A stretch of DNA of 64,000 nt, from positions 80,711 through 144,710 of the forward strand of contig NZ_FNHF01000005.1 of assembly GCF_900103695.1 (NCBI RefSeq). Reading direction: 5' to 3'. The notes under the pieces are model-generated. The model had not been told where the DNA came from. It was given only the letters and a program-made list of their open reading frames with translations, and did not search any database. Positions 18,580-29,157 of this stretch are shown piece by piece. The stretch's first letter is position 1. Each line of letters opens with the position of its first letter. A program made the translations under genes and the position numbers. Source of the stretch: Sediminibacillus halophilus. GTDB taxonomy: Bacteria; Bacillota; Bacilli; Bacillales; Amphibacillaceae.

Positions 18580-18613
18580 AAAAAAAGCTTGCAGAGGATT
18601 TTCTCTACAAGCT
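18580..18613 (-). terminator. Terminator of the maltodextrin operon
   Basis: Minus-strand AGCTTGTAGAG/CCTCTGCAAGCT plus T run, starting right after the stop of the LacI-family gene. Very similar to the prkA terminator arm. Confidence 0.85.
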
Positions 18614-18614
18614 A

Positions 18615-19634
18615 TCACGGATATTCTTTCACTGACCCGCGGTAAATAATCGTATATGGCACAATGATTCGCTTCGGAGGGATTGTTTTATCGACCGTCC
18701 GTTCAATTAGTGCCCTTGCGGACTGCGCGCCCAGCTCGTAAATGTTAATGTCGACCGTTGTCAGCGCTGGCCTGGTTATCTCCGATAAATAGACATTGTT
18801 GAAACTTACCAGTGAAATATCACCCGGCACCTGGACACCTGACTCCTCCAAGGTACTCAGTACCCCAAGGCTCATTAAATCATCTGTCACAACAATTCCG
18901 GTTGGCCGGATAGGAAGTGAAAGCAACTGTTCGACCGCTTCCTTTCCGCCGGATTTTAGAAACTCCGTATGGATAACATAGTCTTCGTGATGCGGCAAGT
19001 CTGCATCTGCCAACGCTGCCAGATAGCCGGATTCCCGGTCTCTTGTAACGAAAAGGTCCTTGGAACCCCCGATGAAAGCGATTTTCTCATGGCCTCTTGC
19101 AATAAGATGATTGGTGATTTGTTTTCCCGCCATAAAATTGTCATTGTCGACATGGGTGATTTCTTCCAGCCTGTCAAAGGGCTTGCCGATCATGACATAC
19201 GGAAAATCACGCTCCTCGAGAAACGCCACGACCGGATCTTCCACACGTGAATACAACAAAATCAGTCCATCGACATAACTGCCAAATACCATTCGTTGCA
19301 CTTCTTCCAGGATTTCCTGTTCCGTCTCGCCGCTGGAAAGGGTCAACGAATACTGTCGTTCATGAATGACAGAACCGATTCCCCGAAGCACCTCGGGAAA
19401 AAACGGATTCTGTAACGCCTTATTAGCAGATGATGGCATGATGGCACCGATTGCTTTAGTCGACTTAGCCACCAGGTTACGTGCATGGATATTGGTATGG
19501 TAGCCGAGCCGTTCCATTGCTTCACGCACTTTTTGCTTTGTATCCGGACTGATCCGTGGATTGTCCGCAATCACGCGTGACACAGTAGAGGGGGATACAC
19601 CTGTTTCCTTTGCTACATCCTTTATTGTCACCAT
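18615..19634 (-). CDS. LacI-family repressor of the maltodextrin operon (MalR-like)
   Basis: 339 residues. N-terminal LacI helix-turn-helix (TIKDVAKETGVSPSTVSRVIADN) and hinge helix (NIHARNLVAKS), then a periplasmic-binding-protein-type sugar sensor domain (about 60-335). It is the last gene of the malE-F-G-GH31 cluster, 34 bases after the GH31 gene. It probably represses the operon through the GCAAACGTTTGC palindrome in front of malE and responds to maltose or maltodextrin. ATG start; the regulator identity is inferred from position and family. Confidence 0.85.
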   Translation of the reverse strand: MVTIKDVAKETGVSPSTVSRVIADNPRISPDTKQKVREAMERLGYHTNIHARNLVAKSTKAIGAIMPSSANKALQNPFFPEVLRGIGSVIHERQYSLTLSSGETEQEILEEVQRMVFGSYVDGLILLYSRVEDPVVAFLEERDFPYVMIGKPFDRLEEITHVDNDNFMAGKQITNHLIARGHEKIAFIGGSKDLFVTRDRESGYLAALADADLPHHEDYVIHTEFLKSGGKEAVEQLLSLPIRPTGIVVTDDLMSLGVLSTLEESGVQVPGDISLVSFNNVYLSEITRPALTTVDINIYELGAQSARALIERTVDKTIPPKRIIVPYTIIYRGSVKEYP

Positions 19635-19668
19635 CTGCCAAATCCACCCTCTACTTTTTGTTATTCGT

Positions 19669-22023
19669 TCATTCTGTCAACGACAGATAATTGTTTCCGT
19701 TTTCTTTTTCCCCATTCAGTATAACATCCTGGCTGTCCTTCCGACCAATTACATGGATATCGATTTGCTGATATGCCGGTACGTAATCGCCTCGACGATC
19801 AACGATATCTACCTTGACAGCCTCTTCGGTCGACACGACCTCCACTTCCAGTTCCAAATAGCTTCCATGCTGATAAGCAAAGCTTTCGCCATCATCATCG
19901 TAGTAGGTAAAACGGTAATGTTCACCCTTATCACCAGCATAAATATCCATGCGTACCCGTTTCCATGACTTATCCTTATTGGAAGTCCAATCAGTCTGCA
20001 TTACCGTCGTCCCTTTTTTAATAAACAACGGCAAGTCTTCCAGTTCGGCATGGACCAAATACGTGCTTTTTCCTTGATACACTTTTCCGCTGGAAACCTC
20101 GATCCATTCCCCTTCCGGAAGGTAAACGGCGCGATCCACTACGGCAGGTGCCAGGATGGGGGCGACAATCACATTATCGCCGATCATGAACTGATCATTT
20201 AGATTGTACGTTTTCTCATCATCGGGGAATTCCATGAACAACGGCCGCATAACCGGCAATCCCCGACTGCTTGCTTTGGCGAACAGCGAATACAGCTGCG
20301 GCATCCAACGGTAGCGCATCTCGATATATTCCTTAATTACTGCTTCATACTTTTCCCCAAAACGCCATGGCTCCTGATACAAAAAGCCGATGGCCGAATG
20401 GTTCCGGAAAAACGGCGTAAACGCTCCAACTTGTGTCCAACGGGTCAAAAGCTCGCCATTCGAATGGTGGGCAAACCCTCCGACATCTGGTCCGGTGAAT
20501 GCGATACCCGAAAGCCCTAGATTCATTACCATCGGCAGCGACATTTGCAGATGCTCCCAGAAGCTGCGGTTATCTCCCGTCCATACAGCCGCATAACGTT
20601 GAATCCCGGCAAATCCGGCTCTGGTCAGCAGGAAAGGACGCTTTCCCTTGAGTTGATTTTTCAATCCTTCATAAGTCGCTTTTCCCATCAACATTCCATA
20701 CAGGTTATGGAGCTCTCGATGGGTAGCAGGACTTCCATCGTTCCGGTGCATGACCTGTACATCCATTGTTTTTGTTTCATTGAACACAGCAGGCTCATTC
20801 ATATCATTCCAGATTCCCTCAACACCGATATTTGTGTAAAAACGATGCTTCTCTCCCCACCACTTCCGTGCTTTTTCATCGGTGAAATCGGGAAATGCAC
20901 TGGTTCCCGGCCAGACATCCCCGAAGTAAATATCTCCTTCAAGATACTTGCAAAACAAATCTCCGGTTACCCCTTCCTGGTATGTCGGGTATTCAGGGTC
21001 TTTTTTCACACCGGGATCTACAATCGGCACGACACGGATTCCCATTTCATTCAAATCCTGCACTAGTTTTTCCGGATTCGGAAAACGCTCCTCATCAAAA
21101 GTGAAAACACGGTATCCGTTCATATAATGGATATCGAGGTGCAGGACATCGATCGGGATATTCCGGTCGATAAAATGTTGGGCGACATCACGCACTTCCT
21201 CCTCCGTCTGATAGCTGTACCGCGACTGATGGTAACCGATCGCCCATTTCGGCGGCAGCGGCATTCTTCCTGTCAGGTATGTGTATTGCTCTAGTACGTG
21301 CTTGGGGTCAGGTCCAGCCATCACATAATAATCAAGCTGCCCTCCTTCCGCACGATAAACATAACGATCTGTAAATGTGCGCATATCAAACCAGGAACGG
21401 TATGTGTTATCGAAAAAAATGCCGTGCGCTTTACCATTTCTCAGCGTCATGAAGTAAGGAATAGATTCATAGAGCGGATCTGTCTCGGGATTATGCGGGG
21501 CATACACATCCATATTCCACATCTCATACATTTCACCGCGTTTATCGAGAAAACCGGCTTTCTCCCCAAATCCGTAAAAGTGGTCATTCTCCTGCATCTG
21601 CTTGCAGACAGCCACTTCACCGTTTTCCTGCCAAGCCATCCCGTGTTCCGCTTCGGATACCAGTTCCCTTCCCGTTCTGTCATAAAGGCTGATTCGGAAT
21701 GGAGACTTTGTAATCGACAAATGCAGCTCCGTTGTTTTCAGTTCATACAATTCCGCCGTATCATTCTCTTCTACGTTGACCTGCTTCGCTTCTGCCACTA
21801 CGGAACGCGTTTTGTCCCATATTGGTTCTCCCTTCGGATTCATCACGATACGGACAATCGATTCCGTATAAAAACGAATGGCGACCCGTCCATTTGCACA
21901 GACAAATTGATACGAACCATTCTCCTTCTCGAGTTCTTTGACAGCGCCGATATCACGGTAGACAACCGCCTCACTCTGCTGTTCGGACCCTGGATGAATC
22001 GCAAAACTACTATCTTCTAACAT
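19669..22023 (-). CDS. GH31 alpha-glucosidase
   Basis: 784 residues, GH31 architecture. An N-terminal beta-sandwich (galactose-mutarotase-like, about 1-250) precedes a catalytic (beta/alpha)8 barrel, followed by C-terminal beta domains. The nucleophile is D407 in WNDMNEP and the acid/base is D484 in WTGDN. Other conserved blocks are KWAIGYHQSRYSY, DVLHLDIHYM and LLTRAGFAGIQRY. Cleaves terminal alpha-glucosyl residues of imported maltodextrins in the cytoplasm (no signal peptide). ATG at 22023 follows AGGAGGG. It lies 83 bases after malG, with a cre-like half-site in the gap. Confidence 0.92.
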   Translation of the reverse strand: MLEDSSFAIHPGSEQQSEAVVYRDIGAVKELEKENGSYQFVCANGRVAIRFYTESIVRIVMNPKGEPIWDKTRSVVAEAKQVNVEENDTAELYELKTTELHLSITKSPFRISLYDRTGRELVSEAEHGMAWQENGEVAVCKQMQENDHFYGFGEKAGFLDKRGEMYEMWNMDVYAPHNPETDPLYESIPYFMTLRNGKAHGIFFDNTYRSWFDMRTFTDRYVYRAEGGQLDYYVMAGPDPKHVLEQYTYLTGRMPLPPKWAIGYHQSRYSYQTEEEVRDVAQHFIDRNIPIDVLHLDIHYMNGYRVFTFDEERFPNPEKLVQDLNEMGIRVVPIVDPGVKKDPEYPTYQEGVTGDLFCKYLEGDIYFGDVWPGTSAFPDFTDEKARKWWGEKHRFYTNIGVEGIWNDMNEPAVFNETKTMDVQVMHRNDGSPATHRELHNLYGMLMGKATYEGLKNQLKGKRPFLLTRAGFAGIQRYAAVWTGDNRSFWEHLQMSLPMVMNLGLSGIAFTGPDVGGFAHHSNGELLTRWTQVGAFTPFFRNHSAIGFLYQEPWRFGEKYEAVIKEYIEMRYRWMPQLYSLFAKASSRGLPVMRPLFMEFPDDEKTYNLNDQFMIGDNVIVAPILAPAVVDRAVYLPEGEWIEVSSGKVYQGKSTYLVHAELEDLPLFIKKGTTVMQTDWTSNKDKSWKRVRMDIYAGDKGEHYRFTYYDDDGESFAYQHGSYLELEVEVVSTEEAVKVDIVDRRGDYVPAYQQIDIHVIGRKDSQDVILNGEKENGNNYLSLTE

Positions 22024-22062
22024 ATCGTCCCTCCTGTTCATCAAGCTGCGAGTATAATTTAT

Positions 22063-22075
22063 TGTAACGTTTTCA
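22063..22075. promoter_or_regulatory. cre-like half site upstream of GH31 gene
   Basis: TGAAAACGTTACA on the minus strand. The left half matches the catabolite-responsive element (TGNNARCG) but the right half does not. Possible internal control point or mRNA-processing region. Confidence 0.3.
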
Positions 22076-22106
22076 TAAGAGATTCAAAGTAAAAGGCCTA
22101 CCGGCA

Positions 22107-22949
22107 TCATCCTTTGGTACCGCCTGCCGTCAAACCGGAAATCAAGTACCTCTGTAAATAGAGATAAATAGCAGCGATTGGCACCGCCACCAGGATGGAT
22201 CCGGCTGCAAATCTAGTGAAATTATTGGCAAATTGATCATTGATAAAGTTGTAGAGTCCCACCGCCAGCGTGTAATTGTCAGCACTGGACAAGACAATCG
22301 ACGGAAGCAGAAAATCGAACAGCGGCATCATGAAATTGAACAAGGCCACTACTGCCAGAATCGGTTTGGCCAGCGGCAGCATAATGCTCCAAAACACCCG
22401 CAAATGCCCCGCACCGTCAATTCGGGCCGCTTGGTCCAATTCACGTGGAATCGTATCAAAGTACCCTTTCACCAGCCATGCATTGAATGGAATCTGACCA
22501 CCCAAGTAGATCAGAATCAATCCCGTCAGTGTATCGAGCAGTCCGATCATGTTCAGAAAAATATACAAGGCGACCATCGCCATCATGACTGGAAACATTT
22601 GCAGCAGTAAAAAGATGTACAAACCATTTTTTCTGCCGACAAATTGATAACGGGAAAATGCATAAGCTACGAGCGAGGTAAATATAACACTGCCGACAGC
22701 AGTAGCCCCGGAAACGATTAGGGAGTTCTTGTACCAAATCAGGTAGTCACTCTCTGCACTGAACAGCCATTTATAATGATCCAATGAAAAGTTTTCTGGA
22801 ATGATAGAGGATGAGTACAGGCTGTTTCCCTGGTTAAAAGAGATACCGACTGTCCATATCAATGGATAAAAAATCACCACGGCAACAACCAACAAAACCA
22901 GGTACATGGCAGTGACTTCGATTCTCGATTTTTTCTTCTGGTTCATCAA
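22107..22949 (-). CDS. malG: Maltodextrin ABC transporter permease, MalG type
   Basis: 280 residues, six membrane helices. Ends with ...GLTAGGTKG as MalG-type permeases do. The EAA loop is DQAARIDGAGHLRVFWSIMLPLAKP (about 175-200), which contacts the ATPase. Overlaps the end of malF by four bases (ATGA), so the pair is coupled. In B. subtilis the orthologue is MdxG. No ATPase gene lies in the cluster; as in B. subtilis, a shared MsmX-like ATPase elsewhere is likely. Confidence 0.93.
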   Translation of the reverse strand: MMNQKKKSRIEVTAMYLVLLVVAVVIFYPLIWTVGISFNQGNSLYSSSIIPENFSLDHYKWLFSAESDYLIWYKNSLIVSGATAVGSVIFTSLVAYAFSRYQFVGRKNGLYIFLLLQMFPVMMAMVALYIFLNMIGLLDTLTGLILIYLGGQIPFNAWLVKGYFDTIPRELDQAARIDGAGHLRVFWSIMLPLAKPILAVVALFNFMMPLFDFLLPSIVLSSADNYTLAVGLYNFINDQFANNFTRFAAGSILVAVPIAAIYLYLQRYLISGLTAGGTKG

Positions 22950-24274
22950 ATTTCACCCTCTTCTTTAAAGGATCGCGTCTTTCTGAACTGATAAAAGGCA
23001 AAACAGGAAACGATTCCCCCCATGATAATGGAAATTACCGCGGCCATGCTGTAATTATTGGTGTCAAAGGTCAATTTATAAACCCATGAAATCAGTATGT
23101 CCGTCCCACCGGCATTTTGCCCTCTCACAGGCGGTCCACCTTCATTGAACAAATAAATGATATTGAAATTATTAAAGTTTTGCGCATATTGCATAATCAG
23201 CAAAGGAGCAGTCGCAAACAGGACATGCGGCAACGTGATATGGCGAAATTTTTGCAGTCTGGAACCGCCGTCCACATCTGCTGCTTCATACCAGTCCTTC
23301 GAAATGCTTTGCAGAACTCCGGTAAACAAGGCGAAGATAAACGGAAATCCCAGCCATGTCTGAATCAGGATGATGGCAATCCGGGCATAGAAGGGATCAC
23401 TCAACCAAGGCAGACCACCACCGCCAATTAGCGGGATAATGATGTCTCTATTGATGGCGCCGAAATCATCATTAAACATAGCCGAGAAAATCAAAATCGT
23501 TACGAAGGCAGGTACTGCCCAAGGCAAAATCAGAACGGTCCGGATCAGCTTTTTGAATTTAATACGTGGATCATTCACGATCAAGGCGAGAAACAAGCCC
23601 AACGCGATTTGCAGTGTAGTGGCAACAACCGTCCAGACGATGGTCCAGGAAAATACGCTAAGAAAGGTATCCTGCCAAAGCGGAACCGTGACTAGATTGA
23701 CAAAGTTGTCAAAGCCTACCCAGTCTACCAAATTACGCGGCGGCGAATTATAAAGGTTATAGTTGGTAAACGCCAGCAGTACCGAGAATAACAAAGGAAA
23801 AATGACCACAAAAATCATTAATAGCAGACCAGGAAAAGTCATCAAATAAGGGAACGCATACTCATAAAACGCGCTGATGGTATTTCGGAACGATGAAGGC
23901 TTCCACCCATTCCGTATCTTCCGTGCCTGGTTTCTGGCATCCAGGACATTGGCAATGTACAGGGCCAATGCAAAGAAAATACCGATTACCGAGAGCACGC
24001 CAAATACCAACAACCGGATGGAATGGTCTGTTCCCGGAATCGTACCTAGCGTGCGCAGACCCCAAAGTCCATAGTTGATTGATTGCAACATCGTCACCAA
24101 AAATGCCGCCTCGATGACAAGGAAACAAATTCCTTTTACATAGCGACGGTTGTACAACTGACCAAGACCAGCAAACAATATCGATAGAAAAACCGCCAAG
24201 GCCGGACTGTGCTTCTTTTTCCTTCTTCCGCCCGTTTCTTTGTTGTCTTCTTGCTGGTAATCAGGCAAAGCCAT
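22946..24274 (-). CDS. malF: Maltodextrin ABC transporter permease, MalF type
   Basis: 442 residues, similar in length to B. subtilis MdxF (435). The N-terminal part has a FAGLGQLYNRRYVKG segment and two extra helices before the core. The core has six helices and the EAA motif YEAADVDGGSRLQKFRHITLP. ATG at 24274 is preceded by AAAGGGGTG; the longer frame has no ribosome site. It is the second gene of the operon, between malE and malG. Confidence 0.93.
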   Translation of the reverse strand: MALPDYQQEDNKETGGRRKKKHSPALAVFLSILFAGLGQLYNRRYVKGICFLVIEAAFLVTMLQSINYGLWGLRTLGTIPGTDHSIRLLVFGVLSVIGIFFALALYIANVLDARNQARKIRNGWKPSSFRNTISAFYEYAFPYLMTFPGLLLMIFVVIFPLLFSVLLAFTNYNLYNSPPRNLVDWVGFDNFVNLVTVPLWQDTFLSVFSWTIVWTVVATTLQIALGLFLALIVNDPRIKFKKLIRTVLILPWAVPAFVTILIFSAMFNDDFGAINRDIIIPLIGGGGLPWLSDPFYARIAIILIQTWLGFPFIFALFTGVLQSISKDWYEAADVDGGSRLQKFRHITLPHVLFATAPLLIMQYAQNFNNFNIIYLFNEGGPPVRGQNAGGTDILISWVYKLTFDTNNYSMAAVISIIMGGIVSCFAFYQFRKTRSFKEEGEI

Positions 24275-24346
24275 TTGAATCACCCCTTTAATATAAGCTG
24301 TTCCATAAAGATAATGGGAAGATTCCCTTCCCATTATCTGCACTAT

Positions 24347-25621
24347 TTATTGTCCGGAAGCCTCTATATTTGCCTGGATTTGTTCGACCGCCTCATCCAA
24401 AACCGGTTGAACTTCCTCTCCATCTGCCAAGAATTGCAGGGCATTATTCATCGGCTCCCAAACCTGAGACATTTGCGGAGTACTTGGCATCGGTACACCA
24501 TGTTGGATTTGTTCTGCAAATGCGGTATGAATCGGGTCCTCCATCGCTTCTAATGCTTCCGTGTTTGGCGGCAGTTCGCCTGCAACTTCATAGTAATGCT
24601 GCAAGTTGTCTTGATTTGTTAAAAACAACGCCAGGTCGGTTGCCCAATCTTTGTTTTCCGAGTAATAGGAAACCATCCAGGATTTTACGCCCACCAGCGT
24701 TTCTCCCGGCTCCCCATTTATGGTTGGGAAGGGAGCAAAAGCAAGACTGTCACCAAGCGCTTCTCTATAACCAGGAATTGCCCATGGCCCGTTGATAACC
24801 GCTCCAACTTTCCCTTCGGTAAACAACCCATCAATCACATCTGTTGTTGTGGAAGCAGGAATTTTTCCTTGGCCGAAGAACGATTGATAAAGCTTTCCGC
24901 CTTCCACGGCTCCCTCATTATTCAACCCGATATCAGATGTATCGTATTCACCAGTATCTCCACCGAAAATATAGGCGCCATAGTTTTTGAAGAACGGATA
25001 AGTAAAGTAAAGATCATTCGGTTTCATCAAAAACCCGTACTGCTCTTGATCCGGATTGGTATGCTCATTGATTGCAGTCTGTAAATCTTCTATTGTCTCT
25101 GGAGCTTCCGGGATGATATCTGTATTGTAAAAAATGCCATATGTTTCAAAGACCATCGGTACCCCATACCAATCGGTTTGCCCATCATAATTATAAGAAA
25201 CTGCTTCCATCGCGGCTTCACTGTATCCGCTGATTTGTTCATCCGACAATTGGAGCGGCTCAGCAAGCCCTTGCGCAACAATATTTCCTATTCGGTCATG
25301 CGGTTGGAAAAACAAATCGGGGCCTTTCCCCTCCGGACCTGCAAGCGCTAGTTCCTGCTCTTGGTCCAGCATCGATTTTGCCACTACATTGACTTTGATT
25401 CCTTCCTGTTCTTCATAATCTGCAGCTATATCTTCGATTGCTTCCAACTGCGCCTCTTCGTCATTTGCCCAAATCGTCAGCTCTTCCGGTTTTTCTGCTG
25501 TCTCCTGGCCAGAATCTTCTCCCCCTGCCGGCTCCTCACGCTCCGGCGCACAAGCAGCCAGCAAAAAACAAAAACTCAACACCATGATAATTTGGAACCA
25601 TATCCCTCGATTTTTATCCAT
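24347..25621 (-). CDS. malE: Maltodextrin-binding lipoprotein, MalE type
   Basis: 424-residue solute-binding protein of the extracellular family 1. Signal peptide with lipobox LAAC (about residue 24), then an acidic linker (EREEPAGGEDSGQETAEKPEE) and the binding domain starting LTIWANDEEAQLEAIEDIAADYEEQEGI. The aromatic cleft residues and FEQPHDRIGNIVAQGLAEPL-like block are typical of maltose/maltodextrin binders. ATG at 25621 follows AAAGGGGAG. First gene of the operon, with promoter and operators mapped just upstream. Confidence 0.93.
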   Translation of the reverse strand: MDKNRGIWFQIIMVLSFCFLLAACAPEREEPAGGEDSGQETAEKPEELTIWANDEEAQLEAIEDIAADYEEQEGIKVNVVAKSMLDQEQELALAGPEGKGPDLFFQPHDRIGNIVAQGLAEPLQLSDEQISGYSEAAMEAVSYNYDGQTDWYGVPMVFETYGIFYNTDIIPEAPETIEDLQTAINEHTNPDQEQYGFLMKPNDLYFTYPFFKNYGAYIFGGDTGEYDTSDIGLNNEGAVEGGKLYQSFFGQGKIPASTTTDVIDGLFTEGKVGAVINGPWAIPGYREALGDSLAFAPFPTINGEPGETLVGVKSWMVSYYSENKDWATDLALFLTNQDNLQHYYEVAGELPPNTEALEAMEDPIHTAFAEQIQHGVPMPSTPQMSQVWEPMNNALQFLADGEEVQPVLDEAVEQIQANIEASGQ

Positions 25622-25644
25622 TTTCTTCTCCCCTTTTCTTTTGC

Positions 25645-25656
25645 GCAAACGTTTGC
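25645..25656. promoter_or_regulatory. LacI-family (MalR-type) operator
   Basis: Perfect palindrome GCAAACGTTTGC, within CGCAAACGTTTGCAC. It lies between the malE transcription start region and the ribosome site, where binding would block elongation. The repressor encoded at the operon end is the likely binder. Confidence 0.75.
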
Positions 25657-25671
25657 ACTAAATATGATTAC

Positions 25672-25700
25672 ATTCTACACCGCTTATTCTATTTGTGCAA
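25672..25700 (-). promoter_or_regulatory. Promoter of the malEFG-GH31-repressor operon
   Basis: Minus strand TTGCAC (25700-25695), 17 bases, TAGAAT (25677-25672). Operator downstream, cre-like site over the -35. Confidence 0.75.
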
Positions 25701-25709
25701 CCGTTTTCA
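25696..25709 (-). promoter_or_regulatory. cre-like (CcpA) site at the malE promoter
   Basis: TGAAAACGGTTGCA on the minus strand matches TGNNARCGNWWWCA at all but one position and overlaps the -35 element. Predicts glucose repression. Confidence 0.65.
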
Positions 25710-25726
25710 CAATTTTTTTCAATCTT

Positions 25727-25739
25727 GGGGACTGACCCC
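25727..25739. repeat. GGGGACTGACCCC dispersed repeat unit
   Basis: Same 13-base element as in the queG spacer, here between the divergent malE and GH13 promoters. Confidence 0.75.
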
Positions 25740-25762
25740 AAAAAAAACACAAGGGGATGGGG

Positions 25763-25791
25763 TTGACTTAATGAAGCGCTTTCTGTATATT
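25763..25791 (+). promoter_or_regulatory. Promoter of the GH13 gene with LacI/cre-like core in the spacer
   Basis: TTGACT (25763-25768), 17 bases, TATATT (25786-25791). The spacer contains TGAAGCGCTTTC, an AAGCGCTT palindrome like the core of LacI-family operators. Confidence 0.7.
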
Positions 25792-25796
25792 GATAG

Positions 25797-27683
<1,887 letters not shown>

Positions 27684-27686
<3 letters not shown>

Positions 27687-27712
27687 AAAAACCCGGGCTT
27701 AACCTGCCCGGT
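27684..27712 (-). terminator. Terminator-like hairpin oriented for the minus strand
   Basis: CCCGGGC/GCCCGG with the T run (seven Ts) only on the minus-strand side. It may still help end the GH13 transcript, but by its T run it would stop a leftward transcript. Confidence 0.55.
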
Positions 27713-27715
27713 CCC

Positions 27716-27931
27716 CATATTGATCAAAAAGCAGAGTAATTCACCGTAAAGAAAAGAGAAAAAGCCACAATCAGAGCTAAAGTGCGACAGCTTGGGATTG
27801 TAACCAGACGCCACGGAAATGCAAAATTTCCCGTAGCGGCGGAGTTACTCTTTTTCTCCCCAAGAAAAAAGGGGTAATGAAAAGAAAGCTCGAACATTCC
27901 CCTGTAGTGCACGAGCAGACGCCCATTTGGA
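27716..27931. other. Unassigned intergenic segment between two minus-strand terminators
   Basis: About 215 bases with a strong hairpin (27808-27842, ACGCCACGGAAAT pairing with ATTTCCCGTAGCGGC, one bulge). A 62-codon minus-strand frame (27724-27912) ends in a hydrophobic stretch but has no usable ribosome site. Might be a small RNA; not identified. Confidence 0.35.
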
Positions 27932-27967
27932 AAACAGGCGCCTCCAAAACCTTTGGAAACGCCTGTT
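27932..27967 (-). terminator. Terminator of the CdaR-type regulator gene
   Basis: ACAGGCG ... CGCCTGT with a long inner TTCCAAAGG/TTTTGGA pairing and a short T run on the minus strand. Confidence 0.65.
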
Positions 27968-29099
27968 ATTGTTTTTCCAAAAACGCCAACGCCAGCCAGT
28001 ACAGCGCTGCGTCCTGAAATTTCCGAGGATCAAAACCGGTCAACTGCTCCATTTTTTTCAAACGGTACTGCAGTGTATTCTTATGGATAAACAAAGCGTC
28101 GCTGGCCGAAGCAATGCTTTGCCCGTGTTCGAGGAACACTTTTACAGACTCCACAAGTTGCCGGTGCTTGGTATCATGAAAAACGGGAAAAAACCGCTCA
28201 ACAAAATCGTTTTTTACAGCCTCGGGAATCTGGTAAACAATCGATTCGATTCCCAAGTCGTTGAATGCAACTACTGACTGCTGTTTTTGCCTGGCAAAAA
28301 ACAAAGCTTGTTGCGCCTCCTCGAATGATTTCACGGCTCCATCCATGTCATGCTGCTGTCTGCCGATCCCGCAATGAATGCCAATTTGATTGTTGCAAAG
28401 CCGCCGCAGACACTCCTTTACCTGTGACGGATAGGAGGCAGACGGTTCCTGTTTTAACAAAACAAATTGGTTGGACTGCCATAGTACAAGGATATCATGT
28501 GGCCCTATACCGAGCATGTCACCGACTTCTTTCATGATCGAGCGTAAGCGTTCCTGCCTGGCCAGCTCTGAATCTTGCTTTTCCTTTAGATGGACAAGCT
28601 CGAACAACAGGACCTGCCTCGATGTTGCCATTTCGATTTGCAGCGTTTTGGCACGGAGCAGAAAATCGCTCCGATTAGACCATTGACGCCGCATCCATTC
28701 ATGGACAAATCGTTCCCTCACACTCTTCTCCAGCTCCAACTCCTGACTGACATACGCTTCTTTTACCATGACCTCGGTCATTTTATGAATGATTTTGGCA
28801 TAGTCACTGATTTCATCAGGGTCTCCGGTTATACCGATAACGCCGATCAATGCTCCTTTGAAAAAAATCGGCATATTCATTCCTGCCTTGGATCCCTGAT
28901 GGCTCAGATCCGAATAAATCGGAACTGGTTCTCCTTCCTGAATCACCTTCAAAGCCCCTTCGTGAAAATTGCCGATTCGCTCTGTATCCTTACTGGCAAT
29001 AATAACGCCTGTTTCGTTCATGATATTGATATTTCGTTCAATAATCTTTTCCATTTCCAGGACGATTTGCTGTGCAATTGTTTCTGATAAAAGTGCCAT
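27966..29099 (-). CDS. CdaR/SdaR-type sugar-diacid regulator
   Basis: 377 residues. The N-terminal putative sugar-diacid recognition domain (about 1-135) includes IIERNINIMNETGVIIASKDTERIGNFHEGA and MPIFFKGALIGVIGITG. A GGDEF-like middle region follows. The C-terminal PucR-type helix-turn-helix is SIASASDALFIHKNTLQYRLKKMEQLTGFDP. E. coli CdaR activates glycerate, galactarate and glucarate genes. Here it is the last gene of a cluster with a glycerate kinase, so glycerate is the likely effector (inference). ATG at 29099, ribosome site GAGGGATGG. Confidence 0.88.
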   Translation of the reverse strand: MALLSETIAQQIVLEMEKIIERNINIMNETGVIIASKDTERIGNFHEGALKVIQEGEPVPIYSDLSHQGSKAGMNMPIFFKGALIGVIGITGDPDEISDYAKIIHKMTEVMVKEAYVSQELELEKSVRERFVHEWMRRQWSNRSDFLLRAKTLQIEMATSRQVLLFELVHLKEKQDSELARQERLRSIMKEVGDMLGIGPHDILVLWQSNQFVLLKQEPSASYPSQVKECLRRLCNNQIGIHCGIGRQQHDMDGAVKSFEEAQQALFFARQKQQSVVAFNDLGIESIVYQIPEAVKNDFVERFFPVFHDTKHRQLVESVKVFLEHGQSIASASDALFIHKNTLQYRLKKMEQLTGFDPRKFQDAALYWLALAFLEKQ

Positions 29100-29133
29100 T
29101 TTCCATCCCTCGTGTATCATTTTAAAATACAGG

Positions 29134-29157
29134 AAGGACTGCCGTTCGGGCAGTCCT
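29134..29157 (-). terminator. Hairpin between the 180-residue gene and the regulator
   Basis: AGGACTGCC/GGCAGTCCT with a 5-base loop directly after the upstream stop. The T tract is poor, so it is probably a partial terminator or mRNA stabiliser. Confidence 0.5.

Noticed and set aside
22946-24343. N-terminal 23-residue extension of MalF
   Set aside because: No ribosome site; the ATG at 24274 has AAAGGGGTG upstream and matches the family start.
27724-27912. 62-codon minus-strand ORF with hydrophobic end
   Set aside because: No usable ribosome site; kept only as a note within the unassigned segment.
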